Translations under genes and position numbers: made by a program
Part shown: one piece after another, positions 1-5,702 of the stretch
Numbering within the stretch: position 1 is the first letter of the stretch
Layout: every line of letters starts with the position of its first letter
Source: JADHUC01 sp964617665
Lineage (GTDB): Bacteria; Planctomycetota; Planctomycetia; Pirellulales; Pirellulaceae
Reading direction: 5' to 3'
NCBI GenBank assembly: GCA_964617665.1
Contig: CAZUAH010000772.1
Location: 1-5,702, forward strand
DNA: 5,702 bases
The notes under the pieces: model-generated
What the model was told of the DNA's origin: nothing
Databases searched by the model: none
The model's input: only the letters and a program-made list of their open reading frames with translations

Positions 1-32
1 CCAAACGCCGGGGAGACCTCCGGTCGTAGGCG

Positions 33-58
33 GTGGCAGGGTCGGGAGACCCTGCCAC
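33..58. repeat. Perfect 11-bp hairpin downstream of the fucosidase
   Basis: GTGGCAGGGTC (33-43) pairs exactly with GACCCTGCCAC (48-58) around the loop GGGA. On the minus strand it lies about 70 nt past the fucosidase stop codon. It could protect or end the transcript, but no T-run follows, so it is not a standard intrinsic terminator. Its form fits a dispersed palindromic repeat. The rest of 1-126 shows no gene. Confidence 0.7.
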
Positions 59-126
59 AACCGAGTTCCTTTCAACGCGCAGCAGGGGAACGTTTCGTCG
101 GATGATGGTCAACCCCCAGCGCCGGT

Positions 127-1584
127 TCACGAAGCGGGTTTGGTAACTTTGGGCGGGCCTTCGATGTCCAACGTGATGACTGTTGCGATCTTGTCCGGCG
201 CATCGGTGGGAACGGCGATGGTCACTTGGTTCTCGCTGGCCGTCACGTCGAGCGATTTTCCGTTGGCCAGTAGAAATGCCTTGGCCGCCTTGCTGGCGAG
301 GATCGGGACGACGAGTTTGCCGTCGGTTGGCCAGTCGAAGACGTGGAGATAGAGTCGCGTCTTGCCGCCGGCAAGTTTCTTTTGGGTGCAGCGGCCCCAG
401 GCGAGTTTTCCGAACGGATTGGCGTTGGTGGCGTAGATGGACTCGCCGTTCACTTTCATCCACGCCCCCATCGCCTGCATCGCAGTGACGCTTTGCTCCG
501 GGACACTCCCGTCTCCCTTGGGGCCGATATTCAATAGATAGTTGCCCCCCTTGCTCGCAATGTCGATCAGGTTGCGGATGAGCGTCTCGTCCGACTTCCA
601 CGCGTGGTCGTGTCGACTGTAACCCCAGGTGGTGTTCATGGTCATACACGTCTCCCAATCCACGCTGGGCATGCCGGTGGCTGGGATGTGTTGCTCCGGC
701 GTGATGAAATCGCCATATTTTGGATCCAGTTTCGGGGCGATGGCGGCGGTTCCCATGCCGGTGAAGCCGGCCTCCGGGATCCGGAATAACCGGTTGTTCA
801 TGATGATTTGAGGCTGTTTGGCCCGCACCGCGTGCATCATTTCAAACGCCCGCCACGCTTCGTCCCCCTGAAAGTCCTGCGAGCTGTAGTCCCACCACAT
901 CACGTCGACCGGGCCGTAGTTGGACGCTAGTTCGTTAGCTTGCGCGTGCAGGTATTCAACGTATTTCGCGTGGTCCCGCTTGCCGTTGGGATACGGTTTT
1001 CCGCGTAGCGGATGCGGCAACTGCTTGGACCGCGCGTAAGCGTATTGATCGTGGTGCCAATCGATGACGGAATGATAGAAGCCGACGCGCAAGCCTTCGG
1101 CCCGCACCGCGTCCACAATCTCCTTGACCAAATCGCGGTTCAGCACCGAGCCCGCGTCATAGTCGCTGACCTTCGAGTCGTGCAGGGCGAAGCCGTCATG
1201 GTGTTTCGAAGTGAACACGACGTAACGGCATCCCGCCTCTTTTGCGAACTTCGCCCACTCGCGAGCGAACGTCGGGCTGGGTTTGAACAGGGCTATGGCG
1301 CGTTTCGCATAAGTGTCGGTATCGGCCTTCACGCGCTGCTGAATCCACTCCATCCCACCGCGCGTGCCCACCGCCTTTCCATCCCAGGTTCCGGCCAGTC
1401 CTGAATACAACCCCCAATGCACGAACATGCCGAATCGCGCCTCGCGCCACCACTCCATGCGAGCGTCACGTTGCTCTTTGGACTCCTTCGCGGATGACGA
1501 CGTCTGCGAATCGGCCGCGCGGAGTGCCGCGCTGCCAAGCATGATGAAGGCGAAAAAACAAACGGTGGTAACGCAGGTTTTCAT
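127..1584 (-). CDS. Exported alpha-L-fucosidase, glycoside hydrolase family 29
   Basis: Predicted retaining exo-alpha-L-fucosidase that releases terminal L-fucose from glycans outside the cytoplasm. The 485-residue product starts with a signal peptide (about residues 1-23, hydrophobic core then LRA|AD). The GH29 barrel follows, with FGMFVHWGLYS (51-61), the SKHHDGFALHDSK signature (126-138), and VDVMWWDYS (227-235), whose D232 fits the family nucleophile. WETCMTMNTTWGY (310-322) and GNYLLNIGPKGDG (347-359) are also typical of the family. Residues from about 390 on look like the small C-terminal beta domain. The start at 1584 is preferred because AAGGAG (1590-1595) lies 5 nt upstream and the signal peptide begins there. 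A longer frame to 1689 would only translate the upstream hairpin repeats. The acid/base residue cannot be assigned by eye. The nearest upstream gene, the ThuA-like protein, is also exported, which suggests a shared carbohydrate-degradation role. The fucosidase family call is firm; the natural substrate is not known. Confidence 0.95.
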   Translation of the reverse strand: MKTCVTTVCFFAFIMLGSAALRAADSQTSSSAKESKEQRDARMEWWREARFGMFVHWGLYSGLAGTWDGKAVGTRGGMEWIQQRVKADTDTYAKRAIALFKPSPTFAREWAKFAKEAGCRYVVFTSKHHDGFALHDSKVSDYDAGSVLNRDLVKEIVDAVRAEGLRVGFYHSVIDWHHDQYAYARSKQLPHPLRGKPYPNGKRDHAKYVEYLHAQANELASNYGPVDVMWWDYSSQDFQGDEAWRAFEMMHAVRAKQPQIIMNNRLFRIPEAGFTGMGTAAIAPKLDPKYGDFITPEQHIPATGMPSVDWETCMTMNTTWGYSRHDHAWKSDETLIRNLIDIASKGGNYLLNIGPKGDGSVPEQSVTAMQAMGAWMKVNGESIYATNANPFGKLAWGRCTQKKLAGGKTRLYLHVFDWPTDGKLVVPILASKAAKAFLLANGKSLDVTASENQVTIAVPTDAPDKIATVITLDIEGPPKVTKPAS

Positions 1585-1589
1585 GGTTT

Positions 1590-1595
1590 CTCCTT
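1590..1595 (-). promoter_or_regulatory. Shine-Dalgarno that fixes the fucosidase start
   Basis: AAGGAG on the minus strand, 5 nt before the ATG at 1584. It lies only a few bases from the first TACCCAAGC hairpin (1601-1626), so that hairpin would form in the leader just upstream of ribosome binding. It decides against the longer in-frame start at 1689. Confidence 0.7.
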
Positions 1596-1600
1596 TTCGT

Positions 1601-1704
1601 CGTACCCAAGCTCCGGCTTGGGTACGCTGTTTCCGGAAGTTACAGCTCCGCATGACGCGAAGCGGAGCTTCGCGAAGGTCGGTACCCAAGCCGGAGCTTG
1701 GGTA
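1601..1704. repeat. Mirrored pair of TACCCAAGC hairpins with internal palindromes
   Basis: The outer hairpin near the fucosidase has an 11-bp perfect stem, CGTACCCAAGC (1601-1611) with GCTTGGGTACG (1616-1626), and loop TCCG. The far copy has a 9-bp stem, TACCCAAGC (1683-1691) with GCTTGGGTA (1696-1704), and loop CGGA, the reverse complement of TCCG, so the copies face opposite ways. Between them lie CGCGAAGC/GCTTCGCG (1656-1663, 1667-1674) and an overlapping alternative AGCTCCGC/GCGGAGCT (1644-1651, 1662-1669). The layout resembles a BIME-type mobile-repeat composite. It lies between the ThuA-like stop and the fucosidase Shine-Dalgarno. Confidence 0.85.
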
Positions 1705-1732
1705 TCAGGAAAGCAGTAGGCGAAGCGAAATA

Positions 1733-1754
1733 CCTCGGACGCAACATCCCGAGG
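1733..1754 (-). terminator. Weak hairpin after the ThuA-like stop codon
   Basis: CCTCGG (1733-1738) pairs with CCGAGG (1749-1754), a 6-bp stem with a 10-nt loop, about 20 nt past the ThuA-like stop codon. On the minus strand it is followed by TATTTCG, a poor T-tract. It may be a weak terminator or have no function. Confidence 0.2.
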
Positions 1755-1772
1755 CACGAAGACCCCTCCGTG

Positions 1773-2693
1773 CTAGTTTCGCTTGCGTCTTGGCTGGGGA
1801 TCGACGGCGTCGGGTTTGAACACTGCCAAATCGGGAAGCGCTGACTTGACGCCTTCGGCAGGCACGTCGAGCTTTGCCGTCCAGACGATGCTGTTCAGCA
1901 CCAGCGTTCGCAAGTCGTCGATGCGCCAGTTGCGGAAGAAATGGGGGACCACAAGGCCGACGCCTCTGCCGCCGTCTTTCCGCTGCACGGCCCAGCCAAT
2001 GGTCTCTTTCTTCGGTTCCGTCGCGGGCAACATGGCGTAGACGAGCGAAGTGACGTTCGATGCCATGCCGTCTTTGCCGAAGTAGTTATTCCAGTATGGC
2101 TCGTCGTCGAAGGCGAATCTCTTCCAGCCTTGAAGGATCGGATGGTCGTTGTCTTCTGGGACCAGCGTCGCGGGACAAACTCGGGCGGTGGATCTGTGGT
2201 GCTTGCATCCTCCGGTTGCGAAGTAGCCGCCCATCCAATGAAGCAGCGGGTGGTCTCCATCTTCGGAGACATGATCGCCTCGAAGCCCCGTGGCATAGTG
2301 AATGCAGACGATTCCGCAGCCTTTGGCCATGAGCTTCGTCAATTCGGCCATGATCTCGTCACGATCGTCCATTCGTTCAGGCGGGAAGATGTCGCCGATG
2401 AATACGATCGTTGACGTGCCTTCGGGTACTCCGCCTTCTTTGGGCCACGCTTCCCATAACTCGGCGCTGACCGGTCCGACGTTTTCTGCATGTTCGATAC
2501 AGTACTTCAGCAGTCGCGCGCCCGCGGCGGCTTCGTGAGTGCCGGGCGGATGTTGACACGGCCCAGCTACGACCAGGACCTTCGCTTTGGGCGCGTCCGC
2601 CGCTAGTCCCTCTTGTGTCAGCGTCAACGATACAATCCAGGCCAACAGCACGCTGGCGGCCAAGAGGCTCGCATTTAAAGATCGTGTCTTCAT
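1773..2693 (-). CDS. Exported ThuA-like domain protein
   Basis: A 306-residue protein with a signal peptide (about 1-31, ending GLA|AD) followed by a single ThuA-like domain, a class I glutamine-amidotransferase-like fold linked to sugar metabolism. Visible landmarks are the first strand KVLVVAGPCQHPPGTHE (38-54), the strand-turn GIVCIHYA (127-134), the DNDHPILQGW segment (181-190), DDEPYWNNYF (196-205), GGRGVGLVVPHFFRNW (241-256) and the closing NSIVWTAKLDVP (267-278). These match ThuA-like proteins that are abundant in planctomycetes. Members of the trehalose-utilisation group have been linked to oxidation of sugars to keto-sugars, but the reaction of this exported type is uncertain. The start at 2693 is chosen because the signal peptide begins there and AGGAG (2704-2708) lies 10 nt upstream. 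The in-frame extension to 2786 reads through a palindromic repeat and gives an Arg/Pro/Ser-rich peptide. The C-terminus is basic (PRRKRN). The gene sits between the AOR-like gene and the fucosidase. Confidence 0.9.
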   Translation of the reverse strand: MKTRSLNASLLAASVLLAWIVSLTLTQEGLAADAPKAKVLVVAGPCQHPPGTHEAAAGARLLKYCIEHAENVGPVSAELWEAWPKEGGVPEGTSTIVFIGDIFPPERMDDRDEIMAELTKLMAKGCGIVCIHYATGLRGDHVSEDGDHPLLHWMGGYFATGGCKHHRSTARVCPATLVPEDNDHPILQGWKRFAFDDEPYWNNYFGKDGMASNVTSLVYAMLPATEPKKETIGWAVQRKDGGRGVGLVVPHFFRNWRIDDLRTLVLNSIVWTAKLDVPAEGVKSALPDLAVFKPDAVDPQPRRKRN

Positions 2694-2726
2694 GTTGCTC
2701 TTTCTCCTGTGGTGAGAGCGCATCCT

Positions 2727-2812
2727 CCCTCTCCCGCTGGGAGAGGGCCGGGGTGAGGGTCTTCTTCCAGGGCTTTCACCCCTCACCCAACCTCTCCCGT
2801 CAAGGGGAGAGG
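2727..2812. repeat. Mirrored pair of CCTCTCCC palindromes, REP/BIME-like
   Basis: The first hairpin has a perfect 9-bp stem, CCCTCTCCC (2727-2735) with GGGAGAGGG (2739-2747), followed by the tail GGGTGAGGG (2751-2759). The second is in opposite orientation: tail CCCTCACCC (2780-2788), then an 8-bp stem CCTCTCCC (2791-2798) with GGGAGAGG (2805-2812) and a 6-nt loop. The two tails are exact reverse complements, so the whole block can also fold on itself. Similar hairpin-plus-GTGAGGG units are scattered through many GC-rich bacterial genomes (from memory). It lies in the presumed 5' leader of the ThuA-like gene. Confidence 0.85.
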
Positions 2813-2861
2813 AGCCTTGAAATACGCTCGAGGTACTCGTTTCGCATTACATCAAGCCCAA

Positions 2862-2867
2862 ATTATA
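2862..2867 (-). promoter_or_regulatory. Possible -10 element upstream of the ThuA-like gene
   Basis: A perfect TATAAT on the minus strand lies just after the AOR-like stop codon and about 170 nt before the ThuA-like ATG. There is no TTGACA-like box at the usual 16-18 bp spacing and no TG extension, so support is partial. If it is real, the ThuA-like gene has its own promoter and a long leader that contains the mirrored CCTCTCCC hairpins. Confidence 0.3.
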
Positions 2868-2874
2868 CCGCATG

Positions 2875-4752
2875 TCAAAACTCTCGCAGCGATTCGTGGA
2901 CTCCTTTGTGGATCTCGTACCAGAACCCGAGGGCCGCCTCCTTCTTGTTTGCGTCAAACTGCTTGATCCACGATTCCAGTTCCGGGCGTTTCTCGCCCTC
3001 CACATCCCGCTTGCGTTTCAGGTAGGTATGGATGAAATCGACGTTGCGTTCCGATTCCCAGAAGATGGACGAGTTCCGGCTACTGACACGACTGGCCGTC
3101 CTGGCAATCTCGTTAAGAAACCACTCTCGCTGGCCGTACAGCGACTCGATGACGCCCGGAATCATCTCCTCGGCCCATTTGCGATGGAATCGGCAGAAGC
3201 CGGTGTTGTCCAGCATCATCTCGTTCGTCATCAGGTGCGCACTCATGCGTCCCAATTCTCGCGGCGGAACGAAATCAGGCCCGTAGTATTGAAAATACTT
3301 GCCCATGATGGCCATCGGAGCCAGAACGCCTGGTGTCCAATATTGGTTCGGTACCATCCATCCTTTGCGGGCGTAGGCCGTGTACACGAATGGATCCAGC
3401 ACCTCACGGCCTCGGTCGCGTGCCATACGCCGACCGACCTTCCGAGCACCTTCGCTCAAGTCCAGTATGCCGCGCCGCTGGATGATCGAGTCCAAGAGTT
3501 CGATGCCGATCTCCGCGTTGTGGGCTGAATCGGCGGTTACGTCGAAACCCTCGGCGGTGAACAGCGGACGTTCTCGGACGCCGCATTCTTCAGGCGTCAA
3601 AAGACCTTCAGACAGACATTCCATCAACCAGGATACGACACCCCCAACGGAAATCGCGTCGAAACCATAGCTGTCGGCACGGCGGGTGAGTTGTTCTGCG
3701 GCACGCTGATCGAAGACACCCGCAAGCGGTCCCATGGTCTGATACGGTTCGTAGTCTTTCTTGTATTCATCGCGCAGCTTCTTGCACACAGCCGCGCACG
3801 GCTCGCCACAGATCGCTTGCTGCTTTCGTTCAATGGTCTCCTCGTTGAACTGGCGAAGATAGTGATTCTTGATGAACCGCTCGTGGACGTCCAAGCGATC
3901 CTCTTCGCTGTCGTAGATGCTTCGATAGTTGAAGAACAGCAGGCGCCCGCCGACGGTGGCGTAGTTGACGCCAAATGTCCCGCCGGTCTCGAAGCGAGGA
4001 TCGAATCGATACTTGGTGGTTGCTTCAAAGTCGACTGCCTTCAGCTTCTTCTGGTACTTGTCTGCAAACCACTCGTCTGCGACCTTGCGATCTCGGAAAT
4101 CCTCGTCCACGAACGAGCCGCCGTAGATCACGGCGGCGATGTTATGGTCTTGCAGCAGCTTCGAGCCAAAGCCGCCCCGGCCGGCCCAGGTGTCGGCGTG
4201 AGTCATCCGGCCCTTGACAATCGGAGCGGAACCGATCGCACCGAAATCGGTCACCTCGGCAGCCGGCCCCACGGCCAGAATGCGAGGGTCGGTCGAGTAC
4301 TGCTCGCCGAACCGCTCCAGCACGTGGTCCATCATCGCATACACACCGGTCGGCCCCTCTTCCCACACTTTGTGGATAGCCACCGGCACGACCTCGACCT
4401 CGACGTGCTCGCTGCCTTGGCGGTTTAGGCACAGAACGGATGGCGTGCCCGCCCGACCGACGATCGACAGCATATTGGCACCGAGGTTGTCGAATACCAG
4501 GGCCGCGCCACCCATCGTCGAAATGTAGAACCCTCCCCAGCAAGGCGAGAAGCCCGTGACGATCAGCCGATTGGAGCCCGGGAATATCGAGGCGGCCAGC
4601 AGACCCACGCCGATGTTCAGCGACTGGTGCTTGCCAGCCAGATGCAGCCCCAGGTCGACGGGCCCGAAGAAAGGCTGGCCGACGGGGAACTTGTCGATCC
4701 GGTAGTAGCTGGTCCCCACATCGACGAACAATACTCTTTGGTGTGTGTCCAT
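2875..4752 (-). CDS. Aldehyde:ferredoxin oxidoreductase (AOR) family protein
   Basis: Predicted tungsten- or molybdenum-pterin oxidoreductase with one [4Fe-4S] cluster; characterised relatives oxidise aldehydes to acids with ferredoxin. The 625-residue protein has no signal peptide, so it should be cytoplasmic. The N-terminal AOR domain (about 1-210) contains FPGSNRLIVTGFSP (57-70), with R62 in the position of a pterin-contacting arginine, and TWAGRGGFGSKLL (188-200), a hallmark cofactor loop. The C-terminal part carries cluster ligands C315, C319 and C323 plus a distant C520 in DNTGFCRF (515-522), and the conserved YGFDAISVGGVVSWLMECL (362-380). Two oddities stand out: the ligand spacing is CX3CX3C where characterised AORs have CX2CX3C, and the segment around 30-58 looks shorter than usual. 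The ATG lies 10 nt after the upstream stop codon, and its AGGA Shine-Dalgarno (4761-4764) overlaps that stop. No ferredoxin or pterin-synthesis gene is present. Family call is firm; metal and substrate are unknown. Confidence 0.93.
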   Translation of the reverse strand: MDTHQRVLFVDVGTSYYRIDKFPVGQPFFGPVDLGLHLAGKHQSLNIGVGLLAASIFPGSNRLIVTGFSPCWGGFYISTMGGAALVFDNLGANMLSIVGRAGTPSVLCLNRQGSEHVEVEVVPVAIHKVWEEGPTGVYAMMDHVLERFGEQYSTDPRILAVGPAAEVTDFGAIGSAPIVKGRMTHADTWAGRGGFGSKLLQDHNIAAVIYGGSFVDEDFRDRKVADEWFADKYQKKLKAVDFEATTKYRFDPRFETGGTFGVNYATVGGRLLFFNYRSIYDSEEDRLDVHERFIKNHYLRQFNEETIERKQQAICGEPCAAVCKKLRDEYKKDYEPYQTMGPLAGVFDQRAAEQLTRRADSYGFDAISVGGVVSWLMECLSEGLLTPEECGVRERPLFTAEGFDVTADSAHNAEIGIELLDSIIQRRGILDLSEGARKVGRRMARDRGREVLDPFVYTAYARKGWMVPNQYWTPGVLAPMAIMGKYFQYYGPDFVPPRELGRMSAHLMTNEMMLDNTGFCRFHRKWAEEMIPGVIESLYGQREWFLNEIARTASRVSSRNSSIFWESERNVDFIHTYLKRKRDVEGEKRPELESWIKQFDANKKEAALGFWYEIHKGVHESLREF

Positions 4753-4760
4753 ATCTGTCT

Positions 4761-4765
4761 TCCTA
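4761..4765 (-). promoter_or_regulatory. Overlapping stop codon and Shine-Dalgarno, coupling site
   Basis: On the minus strand the sequence reads TAGGA: the TAG stop of the adaptor-like gene (4763-4765) overlaps the AGGA ribosome-binding site of the AOR-like gene (4761-4764), which sits 8 nt before its ATG. This arrangement is typical of translational coupling, where ribosomes finishing one gene start the next, and argues that both proteins are made from one mRNA. Confidence 0.7.
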
Positions 4766-5629
4766 CTCGCGAATCAAGACCAGCAGGGGCTGACGCTCAC
4801 GCACGAGGGCTCCCTCGGCATTCACTCCCTTCACCACATACTGAACCGTCCCGTTCGACGGAGCCCGAACGGCGCTCAACGCGATCAATTTTTCAATTCG
4901 TTCTAGTCGGGCCTGTTCCATTTGCAGCTTCTGCTCGTGGGCTGCCAATGAGGCTATCGCGACCTTCACTTCCTCGGCCGTCGCGAGTTTCATCATGGTG
5001 AGTTCCATTTGAGTTTGCCTCGAGGTGAGTTCGAGTTCGGCTTCTTTCACCGGGCGCATGATTTCCAACAACCGTTTCTTGTTCGTCGCGGTTTCCAGCG
5101 CAGCTTCTGCCTTGAGTATCTCCAATTCGGCGGCCGCTTCTTCCAACGAATTGCCCGTGCCTGTGTCGGTAACCGTATTCTTGACGTGGCGTTTGATCAG
5201 CTCGAGAGACTTTTCCGCTACCTCGATTTCTCGTTCGATTATCTTCAGTTCCAGATCCAACTCGGCTGTCTGGGCGTTACATCGCAACTCGGCCACCTTC
5301 AAGGCCAACTCGGCCACATCGGTCTTATGGCTTTCAATTTCAGCTCGCTGCAAACCAGTCTTGGCGGCAACCATTTCGGCGGTTGCGGCGACTACTTCCA
5401 TTCTCAGTTGTTCTCGTTCGGCCTGAAGGCCGGAACTGTCAAGCGTGATCAGCAGATCGCCCTCTTTGACTTTCTCACCATCCTTCACGATCGTGAGTAT
5501 CGCGTTTGCTCCCGGCAGCGGGCTGCGAATTTCGATCCCTGTCTGCGTGGACGTATTCGGCTCTGCGCCAAATGTGGGTGAAACCAGCCACGAAACTGTT
5601 ACGGCAATGATCCACGTGCAAGTTCTCAT
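4763..5629 (-). CDS. Exported HlyD-like lipoyl/coiled-coil protein, minimal adaptor
   Basis: A 288-residue protein resembling the hairpin part of periplasmic adaptor (membrane fusion) proteins. It has a signal peptide (about 1-22, TFGA|EP), then a first lipoyl-like half, IEIRSPLPG to GEKVKEGDLLITLD (32-64). A long, Glu/Ala/Leu/Lys-rich helical hairpin follows (about 66-248) with a short break near TDTGTGNS (154-161). The second lipoyl half runs from LSAVRAPSNGTVQYVV to LLVLIRE (251-288). The protein stops there, so the beta-barrel and membrane-proximal domains that usually follow in HlyD/AcrA-type adaptors are absent, and so is a membrane anchor other than the signal sequence. The start is supported by GAGGGA (5637-5642) 7 nt upstream. 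The gene ends with TAG 10 nt before the AOR-like gene, so the two are probably co-translated. No transporter or outer-membrane channel gene lies in the window; one could be upstream. An adaptor role is inferred from architecture only. Confidence 0.82.
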   Translation of the reverse strand: MRTCTWIIAVTVSWLVSPTFGAEPNTSTQTGIEIRSPLPGANAILTIVKDGEKVKEGDLLITLDSSGLQAEREQLRMEVVAATAEMVAAKTGLQRAEIESHKTDVAELALKVAELRCNAQTAELDLELKIIEREIEVAEKSLELIKRHVKNTVTDTGTGNSLEEAAAELEILKAEAALETATNKKRLLEIMRPVKEAELELTSRQTQMELTMMKLATAEEVKVAIASLAAHEQKLQMEQARLERIEKLIALSAVRAPSNGTVQYVVKGVNAEGALVRERQPLLVLIRE

Positions 5630-5636
5630 GATAGAT

Positions 5637-5642
5637 TCCCTC
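5637..5642 (-). promoter_or_regulatory. Shine-Dalgarno of the adaptor-like gene
   Basis: Read on the minus strand this is GAGGGA, 7 nt before the ATG at 5629. It supports that start over any internal one. A short inverted repeat, CTGT-TAAG-ACAG (5642-5653), abuts it but is too weak to call an operator. I found no convincing promoter hexamers between here and the window edge, so the promoter may lie outside. Confidence 0.6.
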
Positions 5643-5702
5643 TGTTAAGACAGTGCGAATGTGTGGCGAGGCATGACCCTCTCACACGTAGGTTCACTAG
5701 AC

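Noticed and set aside
33..58. Intrinsic terminator for the fucosidase transcript
   Set aside because: The stem is strong but no T-run follows on the minus strand, so it is listed as a repeat hairpin only.
1585..1689. N-terminal extension of the fucosidase
   Set aside because: The added residues translate the hairpin repeats and would bury the signal peptide; the ATG at 1584 has a strong Shine-Dalgarno.
2694..2786. N-terminal extension of the ThuA-like protein
   Set aside because: It translates the CCTCTCCC repeat into an Arg/Pro/Ser-rich stretch placed ahead of a clear signal peptide.
1601..2812. CRISPR array
   Set aside because: The repeats are two unrelated mirrored pairs, with no direct repeats at regular spacing and no cas genes.
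2862..2878. A TTGACA (2873-2878) and TATAAT (2862-2867) taken together as one promoter
   Set aside because: The spacer is only 5 bp, far from the 16-18 bp needed, and the TTGACA overlaps the stop codon of the AOR-like gene.
2872..3528. A 218-codon plus-strand frame over the 3' end of the AOR-like gene
   Set aside because: It is antisense to conserved coding sequence, with no family motif in the translation and no good ribosome-binding site before its ATG.
3691..4428. A 245-codon open frame on the plus strand inside the AOR-like gene
   Set aside because: It is fully antisense to a well-conserved enzyme gene and its translation shows no recognisable domain. Long antisense frames are expected in GC-rich coding DNA.
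5009..5581. A 190-codon plus-strand frame inside the adaptor-like gene
   Set aside because: Its Phe/Leu/Gln/Gly-rich composition is what the reverse complement of a Glu/Ala/Lys-rich coiled coil gives; there is no independent support.

Overview
The window carries four genes, all on the minus strand, so transcription runs from high to low coordinates. In that order they are: an exported lipoyl/coiled-coil protein related to HlyD-type periplasmic adaptors (4763-5629), an aldehyde:ferredoxin oxidoreductase (AOR)-family tungsten/molybdenum enzyme (2875-4752), an exported ThuA-like protein (1773-2693) and an exported GH29 alpha-L-fucosidase (127-1584). Several long open frames on the plus strand are antisense shadows of these genes.

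The likely source is a planctomycete (Pirellulales/Planctomycetia type), isolate or metagenome. This rests on the style of the exported ThuA-like protein and GH29 glycosidase, the moderately high GC, and intergenic spaces filled with small palindromic repeats. There is no 16S or other marker gene, so the assignment is an inference.

Layout: 1-126 is non-coding and holds one perfect 11-bp hairpin. The 188-bp gap between the fucosidase and the ThuA-like gene holds a mirrored pair of TACCCAAGC hairpins with further hairpins between them. The 181-bp gap between the ThuA-like gene and the AOR gene holds a second, unrelated mirrored pair (CCTCTCCC hairpins with GGGTGAGGG tails) plus an isolated TATAAT. 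The AOR and adaptor-like genes are only 10 bp apart, and the AOR Shine-Dalgarno overlaps the adaptor stop codon, so these two form a tight operon. The two downstream genes are separated by repeat-bearing gaps and may be separate or only loosely co-transcribed units.

Function: the ThuA-like protein and the fucosidase look like an exported carbohydrate-degrading pair, plausibly acting on fucose-containing glycans. The AOR-like enzyme has no signal peptide and should be cytoplasmic, yet it is translationally coupled to an exported protein. That pairing, the altered iron-sulfur ligand spacing (CX3CX3C) and the shortened N-terminal region of the enzyme are the most unusual points here. I see no CRISPR array, RNA gene, transposase or clearly novel multi-gene system.
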